Assembly (NCBI GenBank): GCA_030613785.1
Contig: JAUWLF010000041.1
Location: 1-33,648 of the forward strand
DNA from: Chloroflexota bacterium
Lineage (GTDB): Bacteria; Chloroflexota; Anaerolineae; UBA7937; B3-Chlor
Direction of reading: 5' to 3'
DNA: 33,648 nt
A program made the translations under genes and the position numbers. Of the stretch, positions 15,625-23,338 are shown piece after piece; within the stretch, counting starts at the first letter, position 1, and each line of letters starts with the position of its first letter. The notes below the pieces were generated by a model that was given only the letters and a program-made list of their open reading frames with translations, did not search any database and was not told the DNA's origin.

Positions 15625-17193
15625 TTATTCTCCCTCCGCCAGGAGGGTTCCTGCCAGACGTAGGGCCTCCTCCCTTGTTCTGACCTCACCAGCAACCTGT
15701 GCCTCCTGTACCTCTCGTAACACGCGGCCAATGGCTGGGCCCGGCTTCACACCGCAGTGACTGATTAGGTCTCTGCCGCTGATTAGTGGTGGCGGTTGGA
15801 TGACTTCAGCGTACTCCTCGTAATAGGCACACAGGAGAAGTCCCACAGTATCGCAAACCTCGCGCCCCTGGACCACAGCGTCTCCGCGTTGCCGGATGAC
15901 CAGGTTGTCACCCAGTGAGTGGAGAAGGACATCGACGCCTGCGCCTCCCGTGTCCCTGAAGAAACGATGAATGGCCCGGCGGGTGATCCTCTCCTGCTGT
16001 GCAAGGTGCAAAGGGCGCATGTGATGTCTGATCACCATCTGCACCAACCTCACCTCGCGGCTTCCAAAGTGCAGCCGTCGCAGGACACGAGCCGCCACTG
16101 CGGCGCCTTCCACAGCGTGGCCGAAGAAACGGATGCGGCCCTCTCCGTCCACCTTGCCCGTTGTGCCCTTGCCAGAGTCATGCAAGAGCCCCGCCAACTT
16201 CAGCAACATCAGCCGACTACGCTCGTCAACAACCTTCTCCTCAAGGTGAGCCGACAACCGGCCGGAAAAGGGGTCCAGGGCAGCGCCCAGGTACTCCAGC
16301 ATGTCGTCTTCAGGCGCCGACCGCTCGGTTTGCAGTTGGCTCTCCCTTCCGGACATGAACCGTACCACCTCGAACACTCTGTCCAGCATCCCCACTGTTG
16401 CCAGGGAATGATTGAAAGCGTCCTCGTGGTGAGGCGGAGGCTGCTCAACCCCGCGCAAGTGGTCCAGTTCAGGAATCAGGGGACTGAGGATGCCGACTTG
16501 ATCCAGATACCGCAGACTGCTCTCAGATCCGCTCGTGCCCAGGATCCTGCATAGTTCGTCCCTGGCACGTTCGGGCGAGCTATGGGTGATGAGGCCTGCA
16601 GCCCTGTACATCAACTGTTCGGTATGGCTCTCGACCGTCATCTGTAACTCGGCCGCGAGCCGAACGGCTCGCAAGAGACGAAGCGGATCATCGAGGAAGA
16701 CGACGTCCGACACAGCTCGTAGTAGTCCCCTTTCCAGGTCCCGCCGACCTCCAAAGGGGTCCATGAGTTCAGGGTCAGGCGATCTGTCTTGTGCGTCGAC
16801 AGCCATCGCGTTCACCGTGAAATCACGCCTCGCCAGGTCGGCCGCCAAACCATCGCCCCGCAGGCCCGCGAAATCCAAGTAGTACCGCTCGTTCGCGTCG
16901 CGCAAGACCACTCGCGCCGTTTCCCGCTCTTCGTCCAGAAGTACGAAAGCACCACCCAGACGATTCGCCGCCTCCCTGGCCAGGCCTATCGCTTCCCGTC
17001 GCACCGCCAGGTCCACGTCGTGAGTGCCCCTGCCCAGCAGTTGGTCGCGCACGTACCCTCCCACCAGGTACCCCTCGCAGGAGTGCTCGGCCAGCAACTC
17101 GCGCACTCTATCTAGAATCCCTTGTGTCTCAAACCAGGAACCCAACCTGCTCCCTCTCCGACGAGCTGCATCTCTTGAGGCGTCTCGGCTCAT
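15625..17193 (-). CDS. cca: CCA-adding tRNA nucleotidyltransferase with HD domain
   Basis: The enzyme adds or repairs the 3'-CCA end of tRNA; it is needed at least for tRNA-Trp in this window, whose gene lacks CCA. The class II polymerase head shows 'YLVGGYVRDQLLGR' and the catalytic 'THDVDLAV' (~residues 45-65), then 'RRDFTVNAMAVD' and the nucleobase-selecting 'DDPLRLLRAVRLAAEL'. The C-terminal half has an HD phosphohydrolase domain ('LAGLLHDSGKG', ~335; 'HHMRPLHL') as in many bacterial CCA/polyA proteins. The ATG at 17193 gives 522 residues, but its first 16 are Arg/Ser-rich and it overlaps a TAGAAT box (TTGAAT 18 nt before). The TTG at 17145 with GAGAGGGAG upstream is a plausible alternative start. 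Confidence 0.94.
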   Translation of the reverse strand: MSRDASRDAARRRGSRLGSWFETQGILDRVRELLAEHSCEGYLVGGYVRDQLLGRGTHDVDLAVRREAIGLAREAANRLGGAFVLLDEERETARVVLRDANERYYLDFAGLRGDGLAADLARRDFTVNAMAVDAQDRSPDPELMDPFGGRRDLERGLLRAVSDVVFLDDPLRLLRAVRLAAELQMTVESHTEQLMYRAAGLITHSSPERARDELCRILGTSGSESSLRYLDQVGILSPLIPELDHLRGVEQPPPHHEDAFNHSLATVGMLDRVFEVVRFMSGRESQLQTERSAPEDDMLEYLGAALDPFSGRLSAHLEEKVVDERSRLMLLKLAGLLHDSGKGTTGKVDGEGRIRFFGHAVEGAAVAARVLRRLHFGSREVRLVQMVIRHHMRPLHLAQQERITRRAIHRFFRDTGGAGVDVLLHSLGDNLVIRQRGDAVVQGREVCDTVGLLLCAYYEEYAEVIQPPPLISGRDLISHCGVKPGPAIGRVLREVQEAQVAGEVRTREEALRLAGTLLAEGE

Positions 17194-17358
17194 TCTACCA
17201 CAGGGTGTGCAGCGCATTCAAACGTTCAGATGACCGAGGGCGATGGTAGACCCAAACACCCTCGTGCAGCGGCAGCGCTTGGAATCCCACTTTTCCTCCA
17301 ACGGCGGATCCAGCGACGTCTCTGGGAGCGTTCTTCCACTCTCCTGGCGAACGTCGGA

Positions 17359-17387
17359 TTGACTGCGTGCAAGACTCATGGTATAAT
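17359..17387 (+). promoter_or_regulatory. sbcD promoter
   Basis: TTGACT at 17359-17364 and TATAAT at 17382-17387 are separated by 17 nt. The -10 box ends 14 nt before the ATG at 17402, so the leader would be only about 6-9 nt. Confidence 0.75.
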
Positions 17388-17401
17388 GCGGCAACTGCGC
17401 G

Positions 17402-18613
17402 ATGATCAAAGTACTACACTTCTCCGACCTCCACTTGGGCGTGGAGAACTACGGGCGTCTCGACCCCAGGACCGGCCTGAGCACGCGCGTGGGGGACTTC
17501 CTGCGTTCCTTCGACGCCATCGTGAAGTACGCACTGGGTGAGGACATCGACCTGGTGCTCTTCTGCGGTGATGCGTACCACACCGTCCATCCCAATCCAA
17601 CGAACCAGCGGGAGTTCGCCAAGCGCATCCGATGCCTCGCCCAAGCTGGCATCCCCGTCCTTCTTCTCACTGGTAACCACGATCTTCCACTGGCAGCCGG
17701 AAGGGCCAGCAGTGTGGAGATCTTCGATACTCTGGATGTTGCGAACGTTGCAGTGTCCAACAGACTTGAGACCCGCCGGATACAGACCAAGCGAGGGCAA
17801 GTCCAGGTCGTTGCCATACCGTGGCCTATCAGAAGCCACCTGGTCACCAGAGCGGAGTTCAGGCACGAAGACCCTACGGAGGTGAACAGACGCCTCGGTG
17901 ACGCCGTGGAGGCTCTGGTGGGGCGGGAACTGGAGAATCTGGACCCTGAGTTGCCAGCGATGCTGGCGGCTCACGCGACCGTTTTTGGCGCGACCTACGG
18001 CTCAGAGAGAAGTGTCCTGCTAGGACAGGAAGTGATCATCCCCGGCAGCATCGTCAGCAATCCGGCCTTCGACTATGTGGCTCTAGGTCACATCCACAAA
18101 CACCAGGTATTGAGGAACGCTGACCCACCGGCGGTCTACGCGGGCAGCGTGGAACGCATCGACTTCGGGGAAGAGAAGGAGGACAAGGGCTTCGTTGTGG
18201 TGCACCTGGAGAAGGGCCACGCCGAGTTTGAGTTCATACCCCTCCAGGCTCGCGCCTTCCTGACCATAGAGGTGGAGGCCAAGGGCGAGGACCCCACCAG
18301 CCAGGTGTTGCAGGCGATTGGTGCCCACGACATGACGGGGAAGGTGGTCCGACTCATCATCCGCACTACTGCTGATAGGGAGTCACTGCTCAAAGAGTCT
18401 GAGATCTTCAAGGCTCTGGAAGAAGCATTCTATGTGGCGGTGGTCCGCAAGGACGTGGAGCGCCCCGTGCGAGTCCGTCTGGGGAAGCGGGACTACGAGG
18501 AGATGACGCCTCGCGAGATCCTGAAGACTTACTTGCAGGTCAAGCAAGTGTCTCCGGAGCGAGCCGAGATTCTGCTAAGGCACGCCGACCAGTTGCTCCA
18601 GGAAGTAGACTGA
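17402..18613 (+). CDS. sbcD: SbcD/Mre11-type DNA double-strand break repair nuclease
   Basis: The 403-residue metallophosphoesterase has all five phosphoesterase motifs: 'HFSDLHLG' (6-13), 'LFCGDAYH' (~53-60), 'LTGNHDLP' (~89-96), 'LAAHATV' (~188-194) and 'ALGHIHKH' (~222-229). These coordinate two Mn2+ ions. Mre11/SbcD works with the SMC-like ATPase SbcC/Rad50 to process DNA ends and hairpins. The Rad50-like partner is not encoded downstream in this window; the next gene is a small GTPase. No Shine-Dalgarno precedes the ATG, consistent with the very short leader predicted from the promoter. Confidence 0.92.
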   Translation: MIKVLHFSDLHLGVENYGRLDPRTGLSTRVGDFLRSFDAIVKYALGEDIDLVLFCGDAYHTVHPNPTNQREFAKRIRCLAQAGIPVLLLTGNHDLPLAAGRASSVEIFDTLDVANVAVSNRLETRRIQTKRGQVQVVAIPWPIRSHLVTRAEFRHEDPTEVNRRLGDAVEALVGRELENLDPELPAMLAAHATVFGATYGSERSVLLGQEVIIPGSIVSNPAFDYVALGHIHKHQVLRNADPPAVYAGSVERIDFGEEKEDKGFVVVHLEKGHAEFEFIPLQARAFLTIEVEAKGEDPTSQVLQAIGAHDMTGKVVRLIIRTTADRESLLKESEIFKALEEAFYVAVVRKDVERPVRVRLGKRDYEEMTPREILKTYLQVKQVSPERAEILLRHADQLLQEVD

Positions 18614-18690
18614 TCCACGCCCCGAGCTCCTGATTTGACGTCCGACAGCGTTGTGTGAAAGGGATATGCCGGCGGAGGTGTCAACATTCG

Positions 18691-19227
18691 ATGCAGCAGA
18701 TCAAGGTTGTGGTCACGGGACCTTTCGGCGCCGGTAAGACCCAGTTCATACGCACCATTAGCGAGATCGATGTGGTGACCACGGAGCGCAGAATCTCCGT
18801 GCGCGAACAGCGCGAGATCAAAGAGGAAACGACGGTAGCCATGGACTTTGGTCGCATAACCATCAGTGAGGATCTCGTACTGGAGCTCTACGGGACTCCA
18901 GGCCAGAGGAGGTTCGACTTCATGTTTGACGTCCTCTCCAAAGGCATGTGGGGGTTCGTGGTGCTGGTTGACAGCGCCAATCCTGGCAGTTTCGAGGACG
19001 CGCGAGACCTACTGAAGCTGTTCGACGATCTTGCCCCCGTCCCTCGTGTGGTGGCCGCCAACAAGCAAGACATCGAAGGAGCGGCATCGCAAGATGAGCT
19101 CCGACAGGCACTGGGGCTAGCGCCATCGGTGAAGATACTTCCCTGTATTGCCACGAATGAGGGGAGTGTACGTAGCGTTCTTCTCGGACTGTTGTCCTCC
19201 ATGCTGGAGGGAGACAAAGTGAGCTGA
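18691..19227 (+). CDS. Small Ras/MglA-like GTPase of the conservon (CvnD) type
   Basis: The 178-residue protein has P-loop 'GPFGAGKTQF' (~9-18), switch region 'EETTVAMDFGRI' (~46-57), 'LYGTPGQRRFDFMFD' in the G3 position (~66-80) and 'AANKQD' as G4 (~123-128). The 'TVAMDFG' and 'GTPGQRR' blocks are those of the CvnD GTPases of actinobacterial conservons and related MglA-like proteins. These usually act with a roadblock (LC7) protein and a sensor kinase. None of those partners is nearby. The start is the ATG at 18691 after GGAGGTG; a frame from 18655 adds a non-conserved stretch. It follows sbcD by 77 bp and may share its transcript. Confidence 0.9.
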   Translation: MQQIKVVVTGPFGAGKTQFIRTISEIDVVTTERRISVREQREIKEETTVAMDFGRITISEDLVLELYGTPGQRRFDFMFDVLSKGMWGFVVLVDSANPGSFEDARDLLKLFDDLAPVPRVVAANKQDIEGAASQDELRQALGLAPSVKILPCIATNEGSVRSVLLGLLSSMLEGDKVS

Positions 19228-19260
19228 CCAGCGTCGGCTCCATGGCTTGTATCAGCACAG

Positions 19261-19299
19261 TACAACAAAACGGCAGACTCCTGATTGAGTGTCTGCCGT
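19261..19299 (-). terminator. Rho-independent terminator of the Fe-S/sulfur operon
   Basis: The stem ACGGCAGAC (19270-19278) / GTCTGCCGT (19291-19299) with a 12-nt loop is followed on the minus strand by TTTTGTTG. It lies 31 bp after the tusA-like stop, between convergent genes, and may also stop the GTPase transcript. Confidence 0.75.
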
Positions 19300-19330
19300 C
19301 CTCAGTGTAGAATCCCGATATCCTCAGCCA

Positions 19331-19564
19331 TCAATCCTTGAGCTTCTTGACGTACACTCGGTATTCGCCATCCTCCTCTTCCAGTCCCAGGAACTCGTTG
19401 CCCGTGCTTCGACACCAGGCCGGCATATCGGCCTGGATCCCTGCGTCGTCGGCAATCACCTCAAGCACCTGGCCAATCTCCAACTCCGACATCTTCTCCT
19501 TGGTCTGGATGATGGGCATCGGGCAGTAGAGCCCCACGCAATCCAAGGTGGCATCCGCTTCCAT
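19331..19564 (-). CDS. TusA/SirA-family sulfur carrier protein
   Basis: The 77-residue protein has the family signature 'LDCVGLYCPMPIIQTKEKM' (8-26), where C14 in the CPxP motif carries persulfide sulfur. The second half 'DMPAWCRSTGNEFLG' is the usual TusA-like strand-helix. A frame from 19717 adds 51 non-conserved residues without a ribosome site; the ATG at 19564 has AGAGGTG upstream. Last gene of the operon IscS-like, IscU, zinc ribbon, TusA. In Escherichia coli TusA takes sulfur from IscS; here the IscS-like protein lacks its PLP lysine, so the source and direction of sulfur flow are open. Confidence 0.92.
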   Translation of the reverse strand: MEADATLDCVGLYCPMPIIQTKEKMSELEIGQVLEVIADDAGIQADMPAWCRSTGNEFLGLEEEDGEYRVYVKKLKD

Positions 19565-19683
19565 CTCAGAACACCTCTCAAGCAGTCGCTGATGTGTTTC
19601 CCTGGCCGTAGCACGCCGATGACAATGGGAGGAACGTCGCTCCTGCCTGCTTTGTGCCCCACAATGACGCTCGGCAAGAGAGG

Positions 19684-19881
19684 CTATTCCCCACATTCCG
19701 TCCCGCAGGCGGGACAAGTCTTGGCATCCTTCGGCAGAGGTTCTTCACACACCACACAGAACCGGACCTGGACTCCGCAGGCCTCACACCAGGGAGCAGA
19801 CATCTCAATCGCGCCCTCGCAGAAAGGGCACGCACAACTCACATCTTCGCCTGTCTTTCTGCCGACATCTTCTCCTGCCAT
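19684..19881 (-). CDS. Small double zinc-ribbon protein
   Basis: The 65-residue protein has ten cysteines in two ribbon pairs: C18-x2-C21 with C32-x2-C35, and C42-x2-C45 with C56-x2-C59, plus C16 and C63. It probably binds two zinc ions or, given its neighbours, Fe-S or Fe. It starts right at the stop of iscU (TAGATG) and uses the AGGAGGCG inside the end of that gene as its ribosome site, so the two are translationally coupled. I know no defined function for such a protein in Fe-S assembly. Confidence 0.85.
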   Translation of the reverse strand: MAGEDVGRKTGEDVSCACPFCEGAIEMSAPWCEACGVQVRFCVVCEEPLPKDAKTCPACGTECGE

Positions 19882-20262
19882 CTACGCCTCCTGCGTTCTG
19901 CTCTCGTAGTCCTCGATAGCCTTGTGCAATGCATCAGCCCCAAGATTGGAGCAGTGCAGCTTGTTCTTGGGCAAGCCATCCAACCCCTCAGCCACGTCTG
20001 CGTTTGTGATCCCCTTAGCTTCCTCCAGCGTCTTGCCCTTGGCCATCTCGCTCACCATGCTCGACACTGCTATGGCCGCTCCACAGCCGAACGTCTTGAA
20101 CTTGACATCACTCAGACGCCCATCATCCACCTTAATGTAGAAAGCCATCATGTCCCCACACACCGGGTTTCCCACACTACCCATACCGTCGGCGTCGGGG
20201 ATCTCGCCCACGTTCCGCGGGTTCATGAAATGATCCATCACCTTTTCGCTATATGCGGGCAT
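19882..20262 (-). CDS. iscU: IscU/NifU-like Fe-S cluster scaffold
   Basis: The 126-residue scaffold on which [2Fe-2S]/[4Fe-4S] clusters are built retains all cluster ligands: C35 and D37 in 'GNPVCGD', C60 in 'FKTFGCGAAIA' and C104 in 'KLHCSNLG'. The LPPVK chaperone motif of Escherichia coli IscU is replaced by 'LPKNK', so HscA-type handling is unlikely; no hscA/hscB is seen. It starts at an ATG with GAGAGG upstream, 46 bp after the IscS-like gene, and is followed at once by the zinc-ribbon gene. Confidence 0.95.
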   Translation of the reverse strand: MPAYSEKVMDHFMNPRNVGEIPDADGMGSVGNPVCGDMMAFYIKVDDGRLSDVKFKTFGCGAAIAVSSMVSEMAKGKTLEEAKGITNADVAEGLDGLPKNKLHCSNLGADALHKAIEDYESRTQEA

Positions 20263-20308
20263 TCTAACCTCTCTCTGTTCCGAACAGCACGGGCACCGAG
20301 GCCCTCAA

Positions 20309-21475
20309 TTACGTTGCCTTGTAGAGAGGCGACATCTGTCGCAACCTCTCTACGATGGGGGGAAACACCTCCGCGAAGTAGTCCACCTCTTCCACGGTGC
20401 TTTCCCTCCCCAGGGTGAGGACCAGGGAACCGTTCGCCAGGCCAGGCTCGATGCCGATGGCTGTCAGTACGTGAGACGCCTTCAGGGCCCGTGAAGTGCA
20501 AGTGGAACCGCTGGAGGCCGCTACGCCTTGCATGTTCAGCAACAATAGCATGGCCTCACCTTCAATGTACTGCACCACGACACTCACATGACCCGGCAAT
20601 CGCTCGGTCGGATGACCCGTCAGGTAGACGTGATCGATCTCCTTCGTCAACCGCTCGATGAGCCGATCCCGCAGTGGGACGAGTTGTGCCATCCGCTCCT
20701 GCACGTCCCCCTTGGCCAACTCCGCCGCGACTCCAAGTCCAACGATAGCCGGTACGTTCTCCGTCCCCGCGCGACGGCCTGCCTCCTGGACGCCGCCATC
20801 GATGAGAGGCATGATGCGAGTGGCCCGCTTGATGTACAGGGCACCTGTTCCCTTGGGTCCGTAGAACTGGTTTCCGGCCAGGCTGAGTAGGCTCACCCCC
20901 AACTCCTTGACGTCCACGGGTATTGTGCCTACCGTGGCCACAGCGTCGGTGTGGAAGTAGGCCTTGCTCCCGTCTTTGACCACTTTCGCGATCTCGGCGA
21001 CAGGCTGGATGGTCCCTATCTCGCTGTTGGCATGCATGATAGAGACCAGCGTGGTGTCCTCGCGCAGGGCCGCTGCCACGTCAGCCGGATCCACCAGGCC
21101 ATATTTGTCCACCGGCACTCGCGTTACCTCGAACCCTAGCTTCTCCATAGTCTGGGCCGCATTGATGACAGAAAGATGCTCGATGGCCGAGACAACGATG
21201 TGGTTGCCTCGCTTTCGGTTCATGAGGGCGACCCCTTTGACCGCCAAGTTGTTGGCCTCGCTACCACTAGCGGTGAAGTAGATCTCGTTGCTCCTCGCCT
21301 CGATCAGCGCTGCGACCTTCTCACGTGCATCCTCCACCGCCTGCCGAGGGGCATCCCCGAAACGGTGCAAGCTGAGAGGATTTCCAAACTGCTCTTTCAG
21401 ATAGGGAATCATCGCCTCTACAACTTCAGGACCTAGCGGGTTGGCGGCCCCGTAGTCAAAGTACACTTCTCTCAT
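20309..21475 (-). CDS. IscS/NifS-like class V aminotransferase-fold protein lacking the PLP lysine
   Basis: The 388-residue protein has the cysteine desulfurase fold: 'YFDYGAANPLG' (5-15), 'FTASGSEANNLA' (67-78), His in 'SAIEHLSV' (H100), 'MHANSEIGTIQP' (147-158), 'HTDAVATVG' (175-183) and 'GTENVPAIVGLG' (237-248). The sulfur-accepting Cys326 is present in 'SSGSTCTSRA'. The PLP site is altered: the expected 'GHK(I/F)YGPKG' reads 'GNQFYGPKG' (201-209), so the Schiff-base Lys is Gln203 and the preceding His is Asn202. The Gln of 'DAVQ/DATQ' is Ala180, and the second Asn of 'NNEIG' is Ser151. Asp177 remains. Archaeoglobus fulgidus IscS is a known natural case with Asp at the Lys position. Start: the ATG at 21475 with GGGAGGGG upstream, not the TTG at 21490. 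Confidence 0.92.
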   Translation of the reverse strand: MREVYFDYGAANPLGPEVVEAMIPYLKEQFGNPLSLHRFGDAPRQAVEDAREKVAALIEARSNEIYFTASGSEANNLAVKGVALMNRKRGNHIVVSAIEHLSVINAAQTMEKLGFEVTRVPVDKYGLVDPADVAAALREDTTLVSIMHANSEIGTIQPVAEIAKVVKDGSKAYFHTDAVATVGTIPVDVKELGVSLLSLAGNQFYGPKGTGALYIKRATRIMPLIDGGVQEAGRRAGTENVPAIVGLGVAAELAKGDVQERMAQLVPLRDRLIERLTKEIDHVYLTGHPTERLPGHVSVVVQYIEGEAMLLLLNMQGVAASSGSTCTSRALKASHVLTAIGIEPGLANGSLVLTLGRESTVEEVDYFAEVFPPIVERLRQMSPLYKAT

Positions 21476-21574
21476 CACGTCCCCTCCCAACAGACGGCCT
21501 ACTCTTTCTCAGTCACGACACTGGCCGCCGTGCCGTCTCGCGGAGCTTCTCGGACAAAAAGGGTCTGCATTATC

Positions 21575-21603
21575 ATTATGTCTGAGAGATCATCGAAAGT
21601 CAA
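21575..21603 (-). promoter_or_regulatory. Promoter of the IscS-like/iscU/tusA operon
   Basis: On the minus strand, TTGACT (21603-21598) and CATAAT (21580-21575) are separated by 17 nt. Transcription from about 21567 gives a 90-nt leader containing GACGGC and GCCGTC arms that could pair. No clear IscR-type site is recognisable. Confidence 0.6.
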
Positions 21604-21662
21604 GGCTCGACAAAGCCACAGGAATGTCATCAATGTCGACTTCGGATGCACGGCCGCTCGTG

Positions 21663-22754
21663 TCAGAGCGCATAGGGCACCCCCAATTCCTCCCCTATGT
21701 CACGCAGGTCCTTGACCACCTTCGGATGCAAGGGAATCCCCTCCCGCATCCTCTGTTCGGCCATCTCGAACTCCTTCTCGCCGTGAATGAATATCCGTTC
21801 CTGGCCCTCAGCCTTGGCTGAACTCTTGAGGACTTGAATGATGTCATCCATCGAGGCTTTGAACTCCTGGGCAGGACGAAAGCTGTCCACCTGCATAGCG
21901 CCGAAGAAGTGGCCAATGTTGGAGGGCAACGGTTTTCCGCCCTCATCTTTGGGATAGACCTGACTGGCATAGGCAGCGCCCGGCAGCACCCCACAGAGGA
22001 TGTCCACCAGGAAGGCCAGACCATAACCCTTATGCCCGCCCAGCTCCTCGCCAGTCCCTCCCAGAGGCGATATCCCCCCTCCTAGAACCTCTTTCATGTT
22101 GGCCAGCACGCGAGCCGCGTCGTCCGTGGGGATACCCCTCTCATCCGTGGCCCAGCCTTCCAGGAGGGGCTGTTCCAAGCGATCGTACTCCTCCAGCTTG
22201 CCTCTGGTCACCACGCTGGTAGCCATGTCCAAGACGAACGGTCGCTCCTCCCCTGTGGGCACAGCGACACTCAGGGGATTTGTCCCCAGCACCGCATCCC
22301 TGCCGAAGGTCGGAACCACCAAGGTCGCAGAATTGGTCATGGAGATACTGATCAAGTCCTGCTCCAAAGCCATCATCGCATAGTAGCCAGCGATGCCGTA
22401 GTGGTTGCTATTCCGCACCGCCACGAAGCCCACACCAGCGTTCGCCGCCTTCTCCATGGCGAGCCGCATGGCCCTGTGCCCGACCACCTGTCCCAGACCC
22501 GCTCCCCCATCAAGAAGCGCTGTCACCGGGGTCTGGCGCACCACCTGGATCTCAGGCGTGGCCAGCATCACACCGTCGCGCAATCCCTGTACGTACCTTC
22601 TGGTGCGAGCCACACCATGGGAATCAATGCCACGTAGGTTGGCCGCGACGAGCACATCGGCGGTCACGCGGGCATCCTCGACGGGCACTCCCATCTTGAC
22701 GAAAACCTGGATCACGAACTCCTTCAAAGCTATGTGACTGACTCTGCCATCCAT
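21663..22754 (-). CDS. Malate/L-lactate dehydrogenase family NAD(P)-dependent oxidoreductase (Ldh_2)
   Basis: The 363-residue enzyme belongs to the family that includes sulfolactate, ureidoglycolate and 2,3-diketo-gulonate dehydrogenases and has its own NAD(P) fold. Visible family motifs are 'LRGIDSHGVARTRRYVQ' (~39-55), 'VGFVAVRNSNHYGIAGYYA' (~115-133) with the catalytic His, 'LGTNPLSVAVPT' (~168-179), 'VLDMATS' and 'GGHKGYGLAFLVDIL' (~270-284). It interconverts a 2-hydroxy acid and a 2-oxo acid; the substrate cannot be read from sequence. The ATG at 22754 is preceded by GGAGGTGG; the open frame to 22907 upstream is not conserved. It ends about 60 bp upstream of the promoter of the Fe-S operon, so it is transcribed separately. 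Confidence 0.9.
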   Translation of the reverse strand: MDGRVSHIALKEFVIQVFVKMGVPVEDARVTADVLVAANLRGIDSHGVARTRRYVQGLRDGVMLATPEIQVVRQTPVTALLDGGAGLGQVVGHRAMRLAMEKAANAGVGFVAVRNSNHYGIAGYYAMMALEQDLISISMTNSATLVVPTFGRDAVLGTNPLSVAVPTGEERPFVLDMATSVVTRGKLEEYDRLEQPLLEGWATDERGIPTDDAARVLANMKEVLGGGISPLGGTGEELGGHKGYGLAFLVDILCGVLPGAAYASQVYPKDEGGKPLPSNIGHFFGAMQVDSFRPAQEFKASMDDIIQVLKSSAKAEGQERIFIHGEKEFEMAEQRMREGIPLHPKVVKDLRDIGEELGVPYAL

Positions 22755-22949
22755 TCTACCACCTCCAAGAGCCTTTGGTTCCCCAAAGGGCAAGCCAACC
22801 TGCACACTAGGGAGCCGCGCACTTGCAAAGTTCGGCGGCAAGCCCCTGCCCCATAGGGTGGTGCCGCCTGGGGAACCCCCACGCCTCGGGAGCGAATTTG
22901 ACTGCAATTCACGACATGGATGGGCTTGTCGGGCGACGCGGCGTCCTGG

Positions 22950-23338
22950 TCATAGTCCGCCGACCTCTGCTCGGAGCTTCTCGATGAGTCCCTTGACTTC
23001 TTTCGATGAATTGCGCACGTCGCCTTCGGTCAAGCCCGCCTCTAAGATCAACGGATAGCGCTCCACCAAATAGAACCCTGTGATCTTTTGACACACCGCA
23101 CGAAATGGTTCCAAGGAACGATCATAGGCCAATGCCTCGTTCAGCAAGGCTTCCAAATCATGAATGCGTTCGAGTTCCCATCCCTTGGACAGCAGAAAAG
23201 CCTTGAGGAATTTCTCCATTGCCTGCTGGAGAAAGAATCCAGCCGCTTCAGGGTCTCGAACGCCGAGGAGATGTTCTACCCGTCCAAGATCCTTCTCGGC
23301 AATGCGAAGCCAAGCAGCAGGATAGAGCTACTCTTCAC
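22950..23338 (-). pseudogene. HEPN-domain protein, probable frameshift near the start
   Basis: The frame ending at 22950 encodes a HEPN helical protein ('FFLQQAMEKFLKAFLLSKGW', 'IHDLEALLNEAL', 'YLVERYPL'). An ATG at 23219 gives only 89 residues, but the same frame continues upstream for 36 codons to a TAG at 23328-23330. It encodes typical HEPN helix 1 there ('WLRIAEKDLGRVEHLL') and contains no ATG, GTG or TTG. A GTG at 23338 overlaps the MNT stop as GTGA, the coupling expected for this pair, but is in a different frame; a single inserted base would join the two. So the gene is a frameshifted copy, an assembly error, or uses a non-standard start. HEPN proteins of this type pair with MNT nucleotidyltransferases as toxin-antitoxin-like modules. 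Confidence 0.65.

Noticed and set aside
15919..16554. 211-codon plus-strand frame opposite cca
   Set aside because: Composition rich in Gln/His/Arg and no motif; the minus-strand CCA enzyme is certain.
19456..19677. Frame between the zinc-ribbon and TusA genes
   Set aside because: It overlaps the TusA gene out of frame and shows no domain; the segment 19565-19683 looks non-coding.
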